Assembly (NCBI RefSeq): GCF_002929845.1
Contig: NZ_PJJS01000049.1
Span: 62,001-126,000, forward strand
Source of the DNA: Cryobacterium sp. M96
GTDB taxonomy: Bacteria; Actinomycetota; Actinomycetes; Actinomycetales; Microbacteriaceae
Reading direction: 5' to 3'
DNA length: 64,000 nucleotides
Shown here: in pieces, positions 9,109 through 18,956 of the stretch
Layout: each line of letters starts with the position of its first letter
How positions within the stretch are numbered: the first letter of the stretch is position 1
Made by a program: the position numbers and the translations under genes
Notes under the pieces: generated by a model
What the model saw: only the letters and a program-made list of their open reading frames with translations
What the model was told of the DNA's origin: nothing
The model's database searches: none

Positions 9109-9154
9109 TTGTGGTGCCTTTCTCGCCTGGTTTCGTTCATCCGTTACACGGGTG

Positions 9155-9195
9155 ACGACCTTGGTCGTGGTGGGGCTGGACGGTTGTCCAGCCCC
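9155..9195 (-). other. Two hairpins in the rplE-rpsH spacer
   Basis: Within the 118-bp gap: an inverted repeat ACGACC-TT-GGTCGT (9155-9168), then a perfect 10-bp stem GGGGCTGGAC with a 4-nt loop (9172-9195). No T-run follows in the transcribed direction, so a terminator is unlikely. An RNA-processing or protein-binding site is possible (inference). Confidence 0.6.
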
Positions 9196-9226
9196 GGATT
9201 TGTACTACAAGAGCCAAAGAGCCACT

Positions 9227-9829
9227 TTACTTGGTGTTTTCGGCCGTCTTGAACGGGAAGCCCAGCGCCTTGAGCAGCGCGCGGCCTTCTTCGTTGTTCT
9301 TGGCCGTCGTCACAACCGTGATATCCATACCGCGGATACGGTCGATCCGGTCCTGGTCGATCTCGTGGAACATGACCTGCTCGGTGAGACCGAAGGTGTA
9401 GTTACCGCTGCCATCGAACTGCTTGTCGCTCAGACCACGGAAGTCGCGGATGCGCGGAAGCGCCAGGCTCAGGAGCCGGTCGAGGAACTCCCACATGCGG
9501 TCGCCACGAAGTGTGACGTGCGTGCCGATGGGCTGTCCTTCACGCAGTTTGAACTGCGCGATCGACTTGCGGGCCTTGGTGACCTGCGGCTTCTGACCGG
9601 TGATCTTGGTGAGGTCGGAGACGGCGCCATCCATGATCTTGCCGTCGCGTGCTGCCTCGCCGACACCCATGTTCACAACGATCTTGACCAGGTTCGGAAT
9701 CTGGTGAACGTTGGTGAAGCCGAGGTCCTTGCTGAGCTGGGCCATGATCTCATCGCGGTACTTCTGCTTGAGACGCGGCAGGGCGGCCTCAACGGGCGCT
9801 TCTGCTGCTGCAACTGAAGTGTCGGTCAT
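9227..9829 (-). CDS. rplE: 50S ribosomal protein uL5
   Basis: Binds 5S rRNA and contacts the P-site tRNA. 200 aa: [41 protein letters not shown] and C-terminal [13 protein letters not shown] 9829 overlaps the rplX stop by one base. The following spacer is long and hairpin-rich. Confidence 0.95.
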   Translation of the reverse strand: MTDTSVAAAEAPVEAALPRLKQKYRDEIMAQLSKDLGFTNVHQIPNLVKIVVNMGVGEAARDGKIMDGAVSDLTKITGQKPQVTKARKSIAQFKLREGQPIGTHVTLRGDRMWEFLDRLLSLALPRIRDFRGLSDKQFDGSGNYTFGLTEQVMFHEIDQDRIDRIRGMDITVVTTAKNNEEGRALLKALGFPFKTAENTK

Positions 9830-10188
9830 CAGAGGTCCTTCCCTGACTTCTTGGCGTAACGGATGCGGACCGTCTTGGTGACGCCGTCCTTCGTTACTTC
9901 TTCGAGGCGGAATCCGACGCGAGTCGGCTTCTTGGTCTCCGGGTCGACGAGGGCCACGTTGGACACGTGAATCGGCGCCTCCATGGTCTCGATGCCGCCG
10001 GTCTTGGTGCCGCGCTGGGTCTGGCCCACGCGAACGTGCTTGGTGACGAAGTTGATGCCCTCAACGAGGACCCTGTTCTTCTCCACCAGGATGGCAATGA
10101 CCTTGCCCTGCTTGCCACGGTCTCCGCCGCGGGCCTGGGTGCGGCCGGTGATGATCTCTACGAGGTCACCCTTTTTGAGTCTGGCCAT
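9829..10188 (-). CDS. rplX: 50S ribosomal protein uL24
   Basis: Early assembly protein with a KOW motif ([23 protein letters not shown]). 119 aa, with IEAP-like [15 protein letters not shown]. Three bases after rplN. Confidence 0.95.
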   Translation of the reverse strand: MARLKKGDLVEIITGRTQARGGDRGKQGKVIAILVEKNRVLVEGINFVTKHVRVGQTQRGTKTGGIETMEAPIHVSNVALVDPETKKPTRVGFRLEEVTKDGVTKTVRIRYAKKSGKDL

Positions 10189-10191
10189 GAT

Positions 10192-10560
10192 TTAGATAAC
10201 CTCCGGTGCCAGCGAGATGATCTTCATGAACTTCTTGTCGCGAAGCTCGCGACCGACCGGTCCGAAGATTCGGGTGCCGCGGGGGTCACCTTCGTTCTTC
10301 AAAATCACTGCGGCGTTCTCATCGAACTTGATGTACGAACCGTCTGAACGACGGGTCTGCTTTTTGACGCGAACGACGACGGCCTTGACGACGTCGCCCT
10401 TCTTGACGTTGCCGCCCGGGATCGCGTCCTTGACCGTGGCGACGATGGTGTCGCCGAGGCCTGCGTAGCGACGGCCGGAGCCGCCGAGCACGCGAATGGT
10501 CAACAGCTCCTTGGCACCCGTGTTGTCGGCAACCTTGAGTCGTGATTCTTGCTGAAGCAC
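10192..10560 (-). CDS. rplN: 50S ribosomal protein uL14
   Basis: Contacts 16S rRNA across the subunit interface. 122 aa, the invariant family length: [39 protein letters not shown]. Start is GTG 10560, matching the usual N-terminus of the family. Confidence 0.95.
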   Translation of the reverse strand: MLQQESRLKVADNTGAKELLTIRVLGGSGRRYAGLGDTIVATVKDAIPGGNVKKGDVVKAVVVRVKKQTRRSDGSYIKFDENAAVILKNEGDPRGTRIFGPVGRELRDKKFMKIISLAPEVI

Positions 10561-10593
10561 TTTTTATACCCTTCTATCAAGTAAGCGCGAGGC

Positions 10594-10893
10594 TTACTTG
10601 GCCTTCTCGAGGATCTCGACCAGGCGCCAGCGCTTGGAAGCGCTGAGCGGACGGGTCTCACTGATTAGGACCAGGTCGCCGACGCCGGCGATGTTCGCCT
10701 CGTCGTGAGCCTTCAGCTTGGACGTACGGCGGATGACCTTGCCGTACAGGGGGTGCTTCACGCGGTCTTCGACCTCGACAACGATGGTCTTGTCCATCTT
10801 GTCGCTGGTCACGTAACCACGCAGCGTCTTGCGGTAGCCGCGAACGAGAGCCTCAGCCTCGGCAGCGACGACCTTTTCGTCAGTCTTCGCCAT
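10594..10893 (-). CDS. rpsQ: 30S ribosomal protein uS17
   Basis: Primary 16S-rRNA-binding protein. 99 aa: [51 protein letters not shown] short Ala/Glu-rich leader precedes the core. ATG 10893 is two bases after rpmC. Confidence 0.95.
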   Translation of the reverse strand: MAKTDEKVVAAEAEALVRGYRKTLRGYVTSDKMDKTIVVEVEDRVKHPLYGKVIRRTSKLKAHDEANIAGVGDLVLISETRPLSASKRWRLVEILEKAK

Positions 10894-10895
10894 GA

Positions 10896-11233
10896 CTAGG
10901 CCTCCTTCGTCTGGGCGGCGTCGGCCGCAGCGGAGTCGTCGACGGACTCCACTGCAGTCTTGGCCTTCTTGGTCTTCTTCTCAGCCTTGGCCGGAGCCTC
11001 GACTGGTGCGGGAGTCGGACGAATGCCCAACTCGCGCTCACGGAGAACCGTGTAGATGCGAGCGATGTCGCGCTTGACCGCGCGGAGGCGGCCGTGGCTC
11101 TCGAGCTGGCCGGTGGCCGACTGGAAGCGAAGGTTGAAGAGTTCTTCCTTCGCCTTCTTCAGCTCATCGAACAAACGCTCGTTTTCAAAAGTGTCGAGCT
11201 CGACTGAGGCGAGCTCCTTGGATCCGATCGCCA

Positions 11234-11234
<1 letters not shown>
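10896..11234 (-). CDS. rpmC: 50S ribosomal protein uL29 with long C-terminal tail
   Basis: Exit-tunnel-rim protein contacted by trigger factor and SRP. The L29 helical hairpin is residues ~1-72 ([46 protein letters not shown]). A further ~40 residues are a Pro/Ala/Lys-then-acidic low-complexity tail, giving 112 aa against ~65-80 usual. The tail would project near the tunnel exit. Confidence 0.95.
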
Positions 11235-11653
<419 letters not shown>

Positions 11654-11655
11654 GG

Positions 11656-12417
11656 TTATGCCTCAACTCCTGCTGCAACCGGTGCCGCTGCCTCTGCGCG
11701 GGGCGCACGACGCGGTCGGTCGTCACGACGCTCGGGGCGGGTCGACTTAGCGTTGGCCTGCTCGCGAGCGAGTTCCTTGTTGGTGATGTCGCCCTTGTAG
11801 ATCCAGACCTTCACGCCGATGCGGCCGAAGGTGGTCTTGGCTTCGTAGAACCCGTAGTCGATGTTCGCGCGCAGAGTGTGCAGGGGCACACGGCCTTCGC
11901 GGTAGAACTCCGAACGGCTCATCTCGGCGCCACCCAGGCGACCGGAGACCTGGATGCGAACACCCTTGGCACCGGCGCGCTGGGCACCCTGCAGGCCCTT
12001 ACGCATCGCGCGGCGGAATGCCACGCGAGCGGAGAGCTGCTCGGCGATGCCCTGAGCGACCAGCTGAGCGTCGACCTCGGGGTTCTTCACCTCGAGGATG
12101 TTCAGCTGGATCTGCTTGGCGGTGAGCTTCTCGAGGTCGGAGCGAATGCGCTCAGCCTCCGCGCCGCGGCGACCGATCACAATGCCCGGACGGGCGGTGT
12201 GGATGTCGACGCGAACGCGGTCACGAGTGCGCTCGATCTCGATGCGGGACACGCCGGCGCGGTCGAGACTGGTGCTCAACAGGCGGCGGATCTTGACGTC
12301 TTCAGCGACGAAGTCGCTGTAACGCTGGCCCGGCTTCGTGCTGTCAGAGAACCAACGCGACACGTGGTCGGTCGTGATTCCCAGACGGAAGCCATAGGGG
12401 TTTACTTTCTGACCCAT
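11656..12417 (-). CDS. rpsC: 30S ribosomal protein uS3
   Basis: mRNA-entry-channel protein. 253 aa: [18 protein letters not shown], a KH domain with [18 protein letters not shown], and the C-terminal [13 protein letters not shown]. An Arg/Ala-rich tail of ~35 residues follows, as in other actinobacteria. ATG 12417 overlaps the rplV stop by one base. Confidence 0.95.
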   Translation of the reverse strand: MGQKVNPYGFRLGITTDHVSRWFSDSTKPGQRYSDFVAEDVKIRRLLSTSLDRAGVSRIEIERTRDRVRVDIHTARPGIVIGRRGAEAERIRSDLEKLTAKQIQLNILEVKNPEVDAQLVAQGIAEQLSARVAFRRAMRKGLQGAQRAGAKGVRIQVSGRLGGAEMSRSEFYREGRVPLHTLRANIDYGFYEAKTTFGRIGVKVWIYKGDITNKELAREQANAKSTRPERRDDRPRRAPRAEAAAPVAAGVEA

Positions 12418-12782
12418 TACTTCGTACCCTCCTCAGGAGTGGCGAGCACAACCGTGATGTGGCTCGTGCGCTTCTTGATCTGGAATGCGCGACCCTGTGC
12501 ACGGGCCTGGAAACGCTTGAGGGTCGTACCCTCGTCTACGAACGCCTGGCTGACGAACAGGTCCTGCTCGTCGAGGAAGGTGTTGGCTGCATCAGCCTTG
12601 ACTCGCGCGTTGGCGATTGCCGAGGCAACCAGCTTGTACACCGGGTCGCTCGCGCCCTGCGGCGCAAACTTCAGAATTCCCAGGGCCTCGAAGGCCTGCT
12701 TGCCGCGGATCAGGTTGACAACGCGACGAGCCTTCTGGGGGGTAACGCGGATGTGACGCACGCGTGCGATCGACTCCACCAT
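12417..12782 (-). CDS. rplV: 50S ribosomal protein uL22
   Basis: Its beta-hairpin lines the exit tunnel and is a macrolide-resistance site. 121 aa: [53 protein letters not shown]. No insertion is visible in the hairpin region. Confidence 0.95.
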   Translation of the reverse strand: MVESIARVRHIRVTPQKARRVVNLIRGKQAFEALGILKFAPQGASDPVYKLVASAIANARVKADAANTFLDEQDLFVSQAFVDEGTTLKRFQARAQGRAFQIKKRTSHITVVLATPEEGTK

Positions 12783-12808
12783 TTCTTATCCTCCTTCACG
12801 TCCCCGCG

Positions 12809-13090
12809 TTAGCGGCGACGGCCCTTCTTGTCGTCCTTCACGTGTCCACGGAAGGTGCGGGTGGGCGCAAACTCGCCGAGCTTATGCCCGACCATGCTCT
12901 CGGTGACGAACACCGGGATGTGCTTGCGTCCGTCGTGCACGGCGATGGTGTGCCCGAGCATGCCGGGGATGATCATCGAACGGCGCGACCAGGTCTTGAT
13001 TACGTTCTTGCTGCTGGCTTCGTTCGCCTTGACAACCTTGCGAAGCAGGTGGTCGTCAACGAACGGGCCTTTCTTGAGACTGCGTGGCAT
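12809..13090 (-). CDS. rpsS: 30S ribosomal protein uS19
   Basis: Small-subunit head protein at the intersubunit bridge. 93 aa: [52 protein letters not shown]. Nine bases after rplB. Confidence 0.95.
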   Translation of the reverse strand: MPRSLKKGPFVDDHLLRKVVKANEASSKNVIKTWSRRSMIIPGMLGHTIAVHDGRKHIPVFVTESMVGHKLGEFAPTRTFRGHVKDDKKGRRR

Positions 13091-13099
13091 CGTCTACTC

Positions 13100-13939
13100 C
13101 TACTTACGCTTCTTGCCGACGGTACGGCGACGAACGATGAGCTTGTCGCTTTCCTTGTTCGGGTGGCGGGTACGCCCTTCTTTCTGGCCCCAAGGGCTGA
13201 CGGGGTGACGTCCACCGGACGTCTTACCCTCACCACCACCGTGCGGGTGGTCAACCGGGTTCATGGCGACACCACGAACGGTCGGGCGAACGCCTTTCCA
13301 GCGCATCCGGCCGGCCTTACCCCAGTTGATGTTCGACTGCTCGGCGTTGCCGACCTCGCCGATCGTGGCGCGGCAGCGGGCGTCGACGTTGCGGATTTCT
13401 CCGGACGGCAGGCGCAGCTGGGCGTAGATGCCATCCTTCGCAACGAGGCGAACGGATGATCCGGCGGAGCGGGCCATCTTGGCGCCACCGCCCGGACGCA
13501 GTTCGACCGCGTGGATGATGGTACCGGTCGGGATGTTCTTCAGCGGCAGGTTGTTACCGGGCTTGATGTCAGCACCGGCGCCCGACTCTACGATGTCGCC
13601 CTGGTTCAGCTTGTTCGGGGCGATGATGTAGCGCTTGGAGCCGTCCATGAAGTGCAGGAGCGCGATGCGCGCCGTGCGGTTGGGGTCGTACTCGATGTGA
13701 GCAACCTTGGCGTTGACGCCGTCCTTGTCGTTACGACGGAAGTCGATCAGACGGTATTGGCGCTTGTGTCCACCACCGATGTGACGGGTGGTGATGCGAC
13801 CCTGGTTGTTACGGCCACCGGTCTTGGACAGGGGGCGAAGCAGGGACTTCTCCGGCGTGGAGCGGGTGATCTCTGCGAAGTCTGCAACAGATGAACCGCG
13901 ACGACCGGGAGTCGTGGGCTTGAACTTACGAATAGCCAT
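13100..13939 (-). CDS. rplB: 50S ribosomal protein uL2
   Basis: Peptidyl-transferase-centre protein. 279 aa: [35 protein letters not shown], and the conserved [19 protein letters not shown] loop with the catalytic-centre His. Standard length. Confidence 0.95.
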   Translation of the reverse strand: MAIRKFKPTTPGRRGSSVADFAEITRSTPEKSLLRPLSKTGGRNNQGRITTRHIGGGHKRQYRLIDFRRNDKDGVNAKVAHIEYDPNRTARIALLHFMDGSKRYIIAPNKLNQGDIVESGAGADIKPGNNLPLKNIPTGTIIHAVELRPGGGAKMARSAGSSVRLVAKDGIYAQLRLPSGEIRNVDARCRATIGEVGNAEQSNINWGKAGRMRWKGVRPTVRGVAMNPVDHPHGGGEGKTSGGRHPVSPWGQKEGRTRHPNKESDKLIVRRRTVGKKRK

Positions 13940-13964
13940 TTCTTATTCCTCTAGTCCGCGCCGC

Positions 13965-14267
13965 TTAGCCGACGGCCGTGAAGATGTCAATGGAACCGGA
14001 CTTGAGCGTGACGATGGCACGCTTGGTGTCCTTGCGCTTGCCCTGACCGAACTTCGTGCGACGCGTCTTGCCGATGCGGTTCATGGTGTTGATCGAAGCG
14101 ACCTCCACCTTGAAGATCTTTTCGATCGCGAGCTTGATTTCGGTCTTGTTCGAGCGCGGGTCCACGATGAAGGTGTACTTGCCTTCGTCGATCAGGCCAT
14201 AGCTCTTCTCAGAGACGACCGGAGCGATGATGACGTCGCGGGGATCCTTGTTGATCGGGGTAGCCAT
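13965..14267 (-). CDS. rplW: 50S ribosomal protein uL23
   Basis: Tunnel-exit docking site for trigger factor and SRP. 100 aa: [45 protein letters not shown] 14267 overlaps the rplD stop by one base. Confidence 0.95.
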   Translation of the reverse strand: MATPINKDPRDVIIAPVVSEKSYGLIDEGKYTFIVDPRSNKTEIKLAIEKIFKVEVASINTMNRIGKTRRTKFGQGKRKDTKRAIVTLKSGSIDIFTAVG

Positions 14268-14917
14268 TATGCGGACACCTCTTCCTTCTTGGTCTTGCTC
14301 GCCACGAACGCGTCGAACGCGCCCTTGGTGAAGACGATGTCGTCGCTGACGAGAACGTCATAGGCATTCAGCTGGTCCCACGGCAGAACGTGCACCGTCG
14401 GCAGGTTGCGGATGCTGCGCAGCGTCAGTTCGTCGGTGCGCTCCAGGACGACCAGCACGTGCTTGCTGCTGGCGATCTGGCTGAGCAGCTCGATGGCGCC
14501 CTTGGTGCTGGGCGTCTCGGCGCTGAAGAGTGCGGTCACGACGTGCAGGCGGTCGCCACGGGCGCGGTCGGAAAGGGATCCACGCAGTGCTGCCGCGATC
14601 ATCTTCTTGGGGGTGCGCTGTTCGTAGTTACGCGGGGTCGGTCCGTGAACGATTCCACCACCGGTCATCTGAGGGGCGCGGATCGAGCCCTGACGAGCGC
14701 GACCGGTTCCCTTCTGCTTGAACGGCTTGCGGCCGGAACCGGAAACCTCGCCACGACGCTTGGTCTTGTGAGTTCCCTGACGTGCGGCAGCGAGCTGCGC
14801 GACGACGACCTGGTGGATCAACGGGACGTTGGTCTGAACGTCAAAGATTTCGGCGGGCAACTCAACGGAGCCGGCCTTCTTACCCTTGGCGTCGATGAGA
14901 TCGAGTGAGGTAGTCAT
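14267..14917 (-). CDS. rplD: 50S ribosomal protein uL4
   Basis: Its long loop reaches the exit tunnel. 216 aa: the loop holds [33 protein letters not shown], and [13 protein letters not shown]. Four bases after rplC. In E. coli L4 represses this operon, but I see no E. coli-type leader here. Confidence 0.95.
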   Translation of the reverse strand: MTTSLDLIDAKGKKAGSVELPAEIFDVQTNVPLIHQVVVAQLAAARQGTHKTKRRGEVSGSGRKPFKQKGTGRARQGSIRAPQMTGGGIVHGPTPRNYEQRTPKKMIAAALRGSLSDRARGDRLHVVTALFSAETPSTKGAIELLSQIASSKHVLVVLERTDELTLRSIRNLPTVHVLPWDQLNAYDVLVSDDIVFTKGAFDAFVASKTKKEEVSA

Positions 14918-14921
14918 ACGA

Positions 14922-15581
14922 CTAGGCTCCCTTCACTGCATTGCGGACGAATACGAGGCGGCCCTTGGCGCCGGGAACGGCACCCTTGACCAGCAGGAGG
15001 CCCTTCTCGGCATCCACGGCGTGAACCTTGAGGTTCAGCACGGTGACGCGCTCGCCACCCATACGACCGGCCATGCGCATGCCCTTGAAGACACGGCTCG
15101 GGGTCGAGGAAGCACCGATGGAACCGGGCTTGCGGTGGTTGCGGTGCGAACCGTGAGAGGAGGAAACACCCTTGAAGTTGTGACGCTTCATAACACCGGC
15201 GAAACCCTTGCCCTTGCTGGTGCCCATGACGTCGACCTTGGTACCGGCAGCGAACACACCGTCAACGGTGAGCTCCTGACCCAGGGTGTAGTCAGCGGCA
15301 TCCGCAGTGCGGAGCTCGGTGAGGTGGCGGCGAGGCGTGACGCCTGCCTTTTCGAAGTGTCCGGCGGAAGGCTTGTTGACCTTGCGCGGATCGATGGCCC
15401 CGGCAGCGATCTGGACGCCGGCGTAACCGTCGATGTCCTTGCTGCGGATCTGGGTGACAACGTTAGGCGAGATTTCGATGACGGTGACGGGAACGAGCTT
15501 GTTGTTCTCATCCCACACCTGCGTCATGCCGAGCTTCTTGCCGAGGAGACCCTTGGTGGTCTTGGTATCTGAGTAAGACAT
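14922..15581 (-). CDS. rplC: 50S ribosomal protein uL3
   Basis: Early assembly protein near the peptidyl-transferase centre. 219 aa: [55 protein letters not shown]. Eight bases after rpsJ. Confidence 0.95.
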   Translation of the reverse strand: MSYSDTKTTKGLLGKKLGMTQVWDENNKLVPVTVIEISPNVVTQIRSKDIDGYAGVQIAAGAIDPRKVNKPSAGHFEKAGVTPRRHLTELRTADAADYTLGQELTVDGVFAAGTKVDVMGTSKGKGFAGVMKRHNFKGVSSSHGSHRNHRKPGSIGASSTPSRVFKGMRMAGRMGGERVTVLNLKVHAVDAEKGLLLVKGAVPGAKGRLVFVRNAVKGA

Positions 15582-15589
15582 CGCGGGCC

Positions 15590-15898
15590 CTAGAGCTTGA
15601 TCTCGATGTTGACGTCGGCCGGCAGGTCGAGACGCATGAGCGAGTCGACAGCCTTCGGGGTCGGGTCAATGATGTCGATCAGACGCTTGTGGGTGCGCAT
15701 TTCAAAGTGCTCCCGGCTGTCCTTGTACTTGTGAGGGGAACGGATGACACACACCACGTTCTTCTCGGTCGGAAGCGGCACGGGGCCGACGACAGTCGCA
15801 CCCGCGCGGGTCACTGTGTCGACGATCTTGCGCGCCGAAATGTCGATGACCTCGTGGTCATACGACTTAAGTCGAATGCGGATTTTCTGTCCCGCCAT
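15590..15898 (-). CDS. rpsJ: 30S ribosomal protein uS10 (first gene of S10 operon)
   Basis: Small-subunit head protein, also the NusE antitermination factor. 102 aa: [48 protein letters not shown] 15898 with AAGAAAGCGAG upstream. It opens the ~12.5-kb run of 23 genes down to map. Confidence 0.95.
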   Translation of the reverse strand: MAGQKIRIRLKSYDHEVIDISARKIVDTVTRAGATVVGPVPLPTEKNVVCVIRSPHKYKDSREHFEMRTHKRLIDIIDPTPKAVDSLMRLDLPADVNIEIKL

Positions 15899-16432
15899 GT
15901 CGAACTCGCTTTCTTGTCAAGGCTTCGTACATCCCGAGGGGCTGCATTGGACGCCGTAGTAGCACTGCTGCTGTCGCACCACTGTTCATCTGTCAATTTC
16001 GGCAGGGCCGCGGAGCGGTCATGCCGAGCCAACCCGCTTCTCCACACTCGCGCGTGGGGGAAGGCATGGATTTACCCAGCTGTCCCGGCTGTTGGTTTGA
16101 GCTATGTTCTGCTACCCGCGGCCTAACTGTGCACCTGGCGCCTTTTACGGCGAACGGCACAAGCTATGCACTGCCTGGCAGTGATCCCGACACCGCGTGC
16201 AGCGCGGCAGTCGAAAGTGTTGAACTAGAAGAGTCTGCCACAGGGTTGGGTCATTGTGCAACCCGGGCGTGTCGCGGGCGGCGTGTCGCCACATCCGCGT
16301 CGTTCCGCGGCTCGGCCGGCTCTCGCCCCGGGCGCGTCGCCGCCGCCATTCACGCCTCGCGCGAGTGCTGCGCCGCTCCGCGCGGGGCACGCCACCAGCG
16401 CAGCGGCGCAACACCCGCGCACCACCGGCACC
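15899..16432 (-). promoter_or_regulatory. S10 operon upstream region (no gene seen)
   Basis: 534 bp between rpsJ and the gene ending at 16433. It must contain the main ribosomal-protein promoter. A TTGACA box on the minus strand sits at 15991-15996, but no matching -10 lies 16-18 bases downstream, so I do not assign a promoter. 16260-16430 is very GC-rich and has no convincing coding frame. Confidence 0.45.
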
Positions 16433-17233
16433 TCACCGAAACTGGAGTCGCGGGCGCCCGAACGGCAGCCCCAACTGCAGCAGCCGAGTGCGCAGCCGAC
16501 TCTGACTCATCCCGACCGGGAAGTCCCACCGGGTGAACGCGTGCACCTGGTGCCGCACGCCATCCTCACGGCGTTTCTCGTCGTAGAACACCTCGGCGGT
16601 GGTGCGATCGCCTCGCAACACGGGGTCGAAGTATTTGCCCTTGCCGTCGGCCTCCCCCACCGAGTTCTCGTCGATCCAGTAGAAGTCCGTGAAGACGGTC
16701 TTGCCTTCGACGACGAACGGATGCTGCAGCACCGGCTCCGGAAATCCGTTCAGCGCCACGTTGACGCGGCTTCCGGACTCGTTGGGGGAACCGGACAGCG
16801 TCGAAGAGAAGTCGATCACGGCCCGCGCCCGCACGGACCCGCGGAAGGGAAGCAACCCTTCCCAGGTCTCAAGCAGCCTGGCTCTGGTGGTCAGAGGCAG
16901 AATGCGCCCCCTGCGATCCACCGCAATGGAGCGGTCGGCCATGGCGACCGCGGACTTCAGATCCAGAGTGGCGGCGAGGTCGACGACCGTGCGTTCGACG
17001 CTGGTGACCAGGAGTCCGTTCACCACGGCGATATCCCGCGTGTCGAGTCCCAATGCATGCTTGCGGATACCCGGCGTCGAGCGTCCGCCGCGGGTGCGTT
17101 CGGTGAGGGAGTGGACCTCGGGCGGCCAGCCGGCAAGAGTGGGGAGTCCCCACAGGACAGCCGCGGACCCGTTCGCAGGTGGCATGCCACGCGCGAACCG
17201 GCGCACGACCCGCGCCACGGTGCGCTCGGTCAC
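16433..17233 (-). pseudogene. DUF559/AbiEi-type protein lacking its N-terminal domain
   Basis: Family proteins normally have an N-terminal winged helix, a middle region and a C-terminal PD-(D/E)xK-like fold. Middle and C-terminal parts are present: SAAVLWGLPTLAGWP, LLVTSVERTVVDLA, and the nuclease-like TDFYWIDENSVGEADGKGKY with Asp, Glu-x-Asp-Gly-Lys. The first start is GTG 17233, preceded in frame by a TAA eight codons upstream, so the ~60-residue DNA-binding domain is missing. It is either a 5'-truncated pseudogene or a shortened protein. It follows the antitoxin-like gene by 21 bp. No AbiEii toxin gene is adjacent. Confidence 0.55.
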
Positions 17234-17254
17234 CGAAGTGAGCTCGACCAGCGG

Positions 17255-17485
17255 TTACCTGCCGTCGGGGCCAGTGCCTCGAGCGTCGCGGTCGGTCGGA
17301 CCGTCCCCGCGACCGAGGTGTTTGTCCGCCGCCGCTCGGGCATCCTTGATCTTGTCGGCGTGCTTGTTGCCGGTGACCTTGTTCGCGGCGGCGGCGCCCC
17401 CGTCGAGGATCTTGTCGGCGATCTTCTCGCCCTTCTCTGTTTTGAGGAACTCCTGCGCTTTGCGGCTGATGTCGTTGAAATTCAC
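17255..17485 (-). CDS. MT0933-like antitoxin family protein
   Basis: 76 aa, small and charged: KAQEFLKTEKGEKIADKILD then AAANKVTGNKHADKIKDARAAADKHLG, closely resembling the MT0933/Rv0909 antitoxin family, followed by a disordered Gly/Asp/Arg tail. I prefer GTG 17485, which has CGGAG upstream; an in-frame ATG at 17518 is an alternative. In Mycobacterium such genes pair with a polyketide-cyclase-like toxin (Rv0910). No such partner is next to this one, so a toxin-antitoxin role is unproven. Confidence 0.6.
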   Translation of the reverse strand: MNFNDISRKAQEFLKTEKGEKIADKILDGGAAAANKVTGNKHADKIKDARAAADKHLGRGDGPTDRDARGTGPDGR

Positions 17486-17573
17486 GGGGTGCTCCGATCT
17501 GGGGCTGTTGAGGTTCATGTCAAGGCTAGTTCCTGGGCGATTCGGGATCAACTGGCCCCGCAAGTCGGGCACG

Positions 17574-17604
17574 AAAAAAGGGCCGGCCCCGAAGGACCGA
17601 CCCC
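17574..17604 (-). terminator. Intrinsic terminator of tuf
   Basis: On the minus strand: GGGTCGGTCC, TTCG tetraloop, GGGCCGGCCC, then six T. Ten base pairs including two G-T wobbles. Sixteen bases after the tuf stop codon, it ends the str operon. Confidence 0.92.
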
Positions 17605-17619
17605 ATTTTCTGAAGGGAA

Positions 17620-18813
17620 CTACTTGACGATCTTGGTCACCGTTCCGGCGCCGACGGTGCGGCCACCTTCACGAATGGCGAAGCCGAGGCCCTCTTCCAT
17701 GGCGATCGGCTGGATCAGCGCGACGTTCATGTCGGTGGTGTCGCCGGGCATGACCATCTCGGTGCCCTCAGGCAGCGTGATGACGCCGGTGACGTCCGTG
17801 GTGCGGAAGTAGAACTGCGGGCGGTAGTTCGCGTAGAACGGGTTGTGACGCCCACCCTCATCCTTGGACAGGATGTACGCGGTGCCCTCGAAGTCGGTGT
17901 GCGGAGTGACCGAACCCGGCTTGACGACAACCTGGCCGCGCTCGACGTCTTCGCGCTTGGTGCCACGAAGAAGAAGGCCACAGTTCTCGCCGGCCCATGC
18001 CTCGTCGAGCTGCTTGTGGAACATCTCGATACCCGTGACCGTGGTCTTGATGGTCGGGCGGATGCCGACAACCTCGACCTCGGAGTTGATCTTGAGGGTT
18101 CCACGCTCGGCGCGGCCGGTGACGACGGTTCCACGACCGGTGATCGTGAAGACGTCCTCGATCGGCATCAGGAAGGGCTTGTCCTTGTCGCGGACGGGCT
18201 CCGGGAAGTAGTCGTCGACAGCCTTCATGAGCTCAAGGATGTTGCCGACCCACTTCTCGTCGCCTTCAAGCGCCTTGAGTGCGGAAACGCGCACGACGGG
18301 AGCGTTGTCGCCGTCGAAGCCCTGGGCGGAGAGGAGTTCGCGAACCTCGAGCTCAACGAGCTCGAGGATCTCTTCGTCGTCAACCATGTCGGACTTGTTC
18401 AGTGCCACGAGCAGGGACGGCACGCCGACCTGCTTCGCGAGCAGGACGTGCTCACGGGTCTGAGCCATCGGGCCGTCAGTAGCGGCAACCACAAGGATCG
18501 CCCCGTCCATCTGAGCAGCACCGGTGATCATGTTCTTGATGTAGTCAGCGTGGCCCGGTGCGTCTACGTGCGCATAGTGACGCTTTTCGGTCTCGTACTC
18601 AACGTGCGAGATGTTGATCGTGATACCGCGCTGGCGTTCTTCCGGAGCAGAGTCGATCGACGCAAAGTCGCGCTGAACGTTCGTCTTGGACGGGTACGTG
18701 TCGGCAAGGACCTTGGAGATCGCTGCAGTCAGCGTGGTCTTTCCGTGGTCAACGTGACCGATCGTTCCGATGTTTACGTGCGGCTTGGTCCGCTCGAACT
18801 TGGCCTTGGCCAC
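17620..18813 (-). CDS. tuf: Elongation factor Tu
   Basis: GTPase that delivers aminoacyl-tRNA to the A site. 397 aa: G1 GHVDHGKTT, switch-[14 protein letters not shown]3 DAPGHADY, G4 NKSDM (Ser variant common in actinobacteria), C-terminal [15 protein letters not shown]. Start GTG 18813 with GAGGAGG upstream. 143 bp after fusA; that gap contains a GGGCC-TTCG-GGCCC hairpin and may hold a tuf promoter. Confidence 0.97.
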   Translation of the reverse strand: MAKAKFERTKPHVNIGTIGHVDHGKTTLTAAISKVLADTYPSKTNVQRDFASIDSAPEERQRGITINISHVEYETEKRHYAHVDAPGHADYIKNMITGAAQMDGAILVVAATDGPMAQTREHVLLAKQVGVPSLLVALNKSDMVDDEEILELVELEVRELLSAQGFDGDNAPVVRVSALKALEGDEKWVGNILELMKAVDDYFPEPVRDKDKPFLMPIEDVFTITGRGTVVTGRAERGTLKINSEVEVVGIRPTIKTTVTGIEMFHKQLDEAWAGENCGLLLRGTKREDVERGQVVVKPGSVTPHTDFEGTAYILSKDEGGRHNPFYANYRPQFYFRTTDVTGVITLPEGTEMVMPGDTTDMNVALIQPIAMEEGLGFAIREGGRTVGAGTVTKIVK

Positions 18814-18956
18814 TGTGGGTCCTCCTCAGGACTCATGGCTCCATCGACCGCTGGTTTGCGGCCGGTGAAACTGCTGGATTTGTGTACTTATGCTACTCGG
18901 GCCGGGAGGCCGAAGCGATTTGGGCCCGAAGGCCCGGAGAGACCGGAAGCCTCAGG

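Noticed and set aside
15991-15996. TTGACA as the -35 of the S10 promoter
   Set aside because: No -10-like hexamer lies 16-18 bases downstream on the minus strand.
16145-16414. Small minus-strand gene upstream of rpsJ
   Set aside because: Arg/Ala-rich product with no ribosome site or family resemblance; composition explains the open frame.
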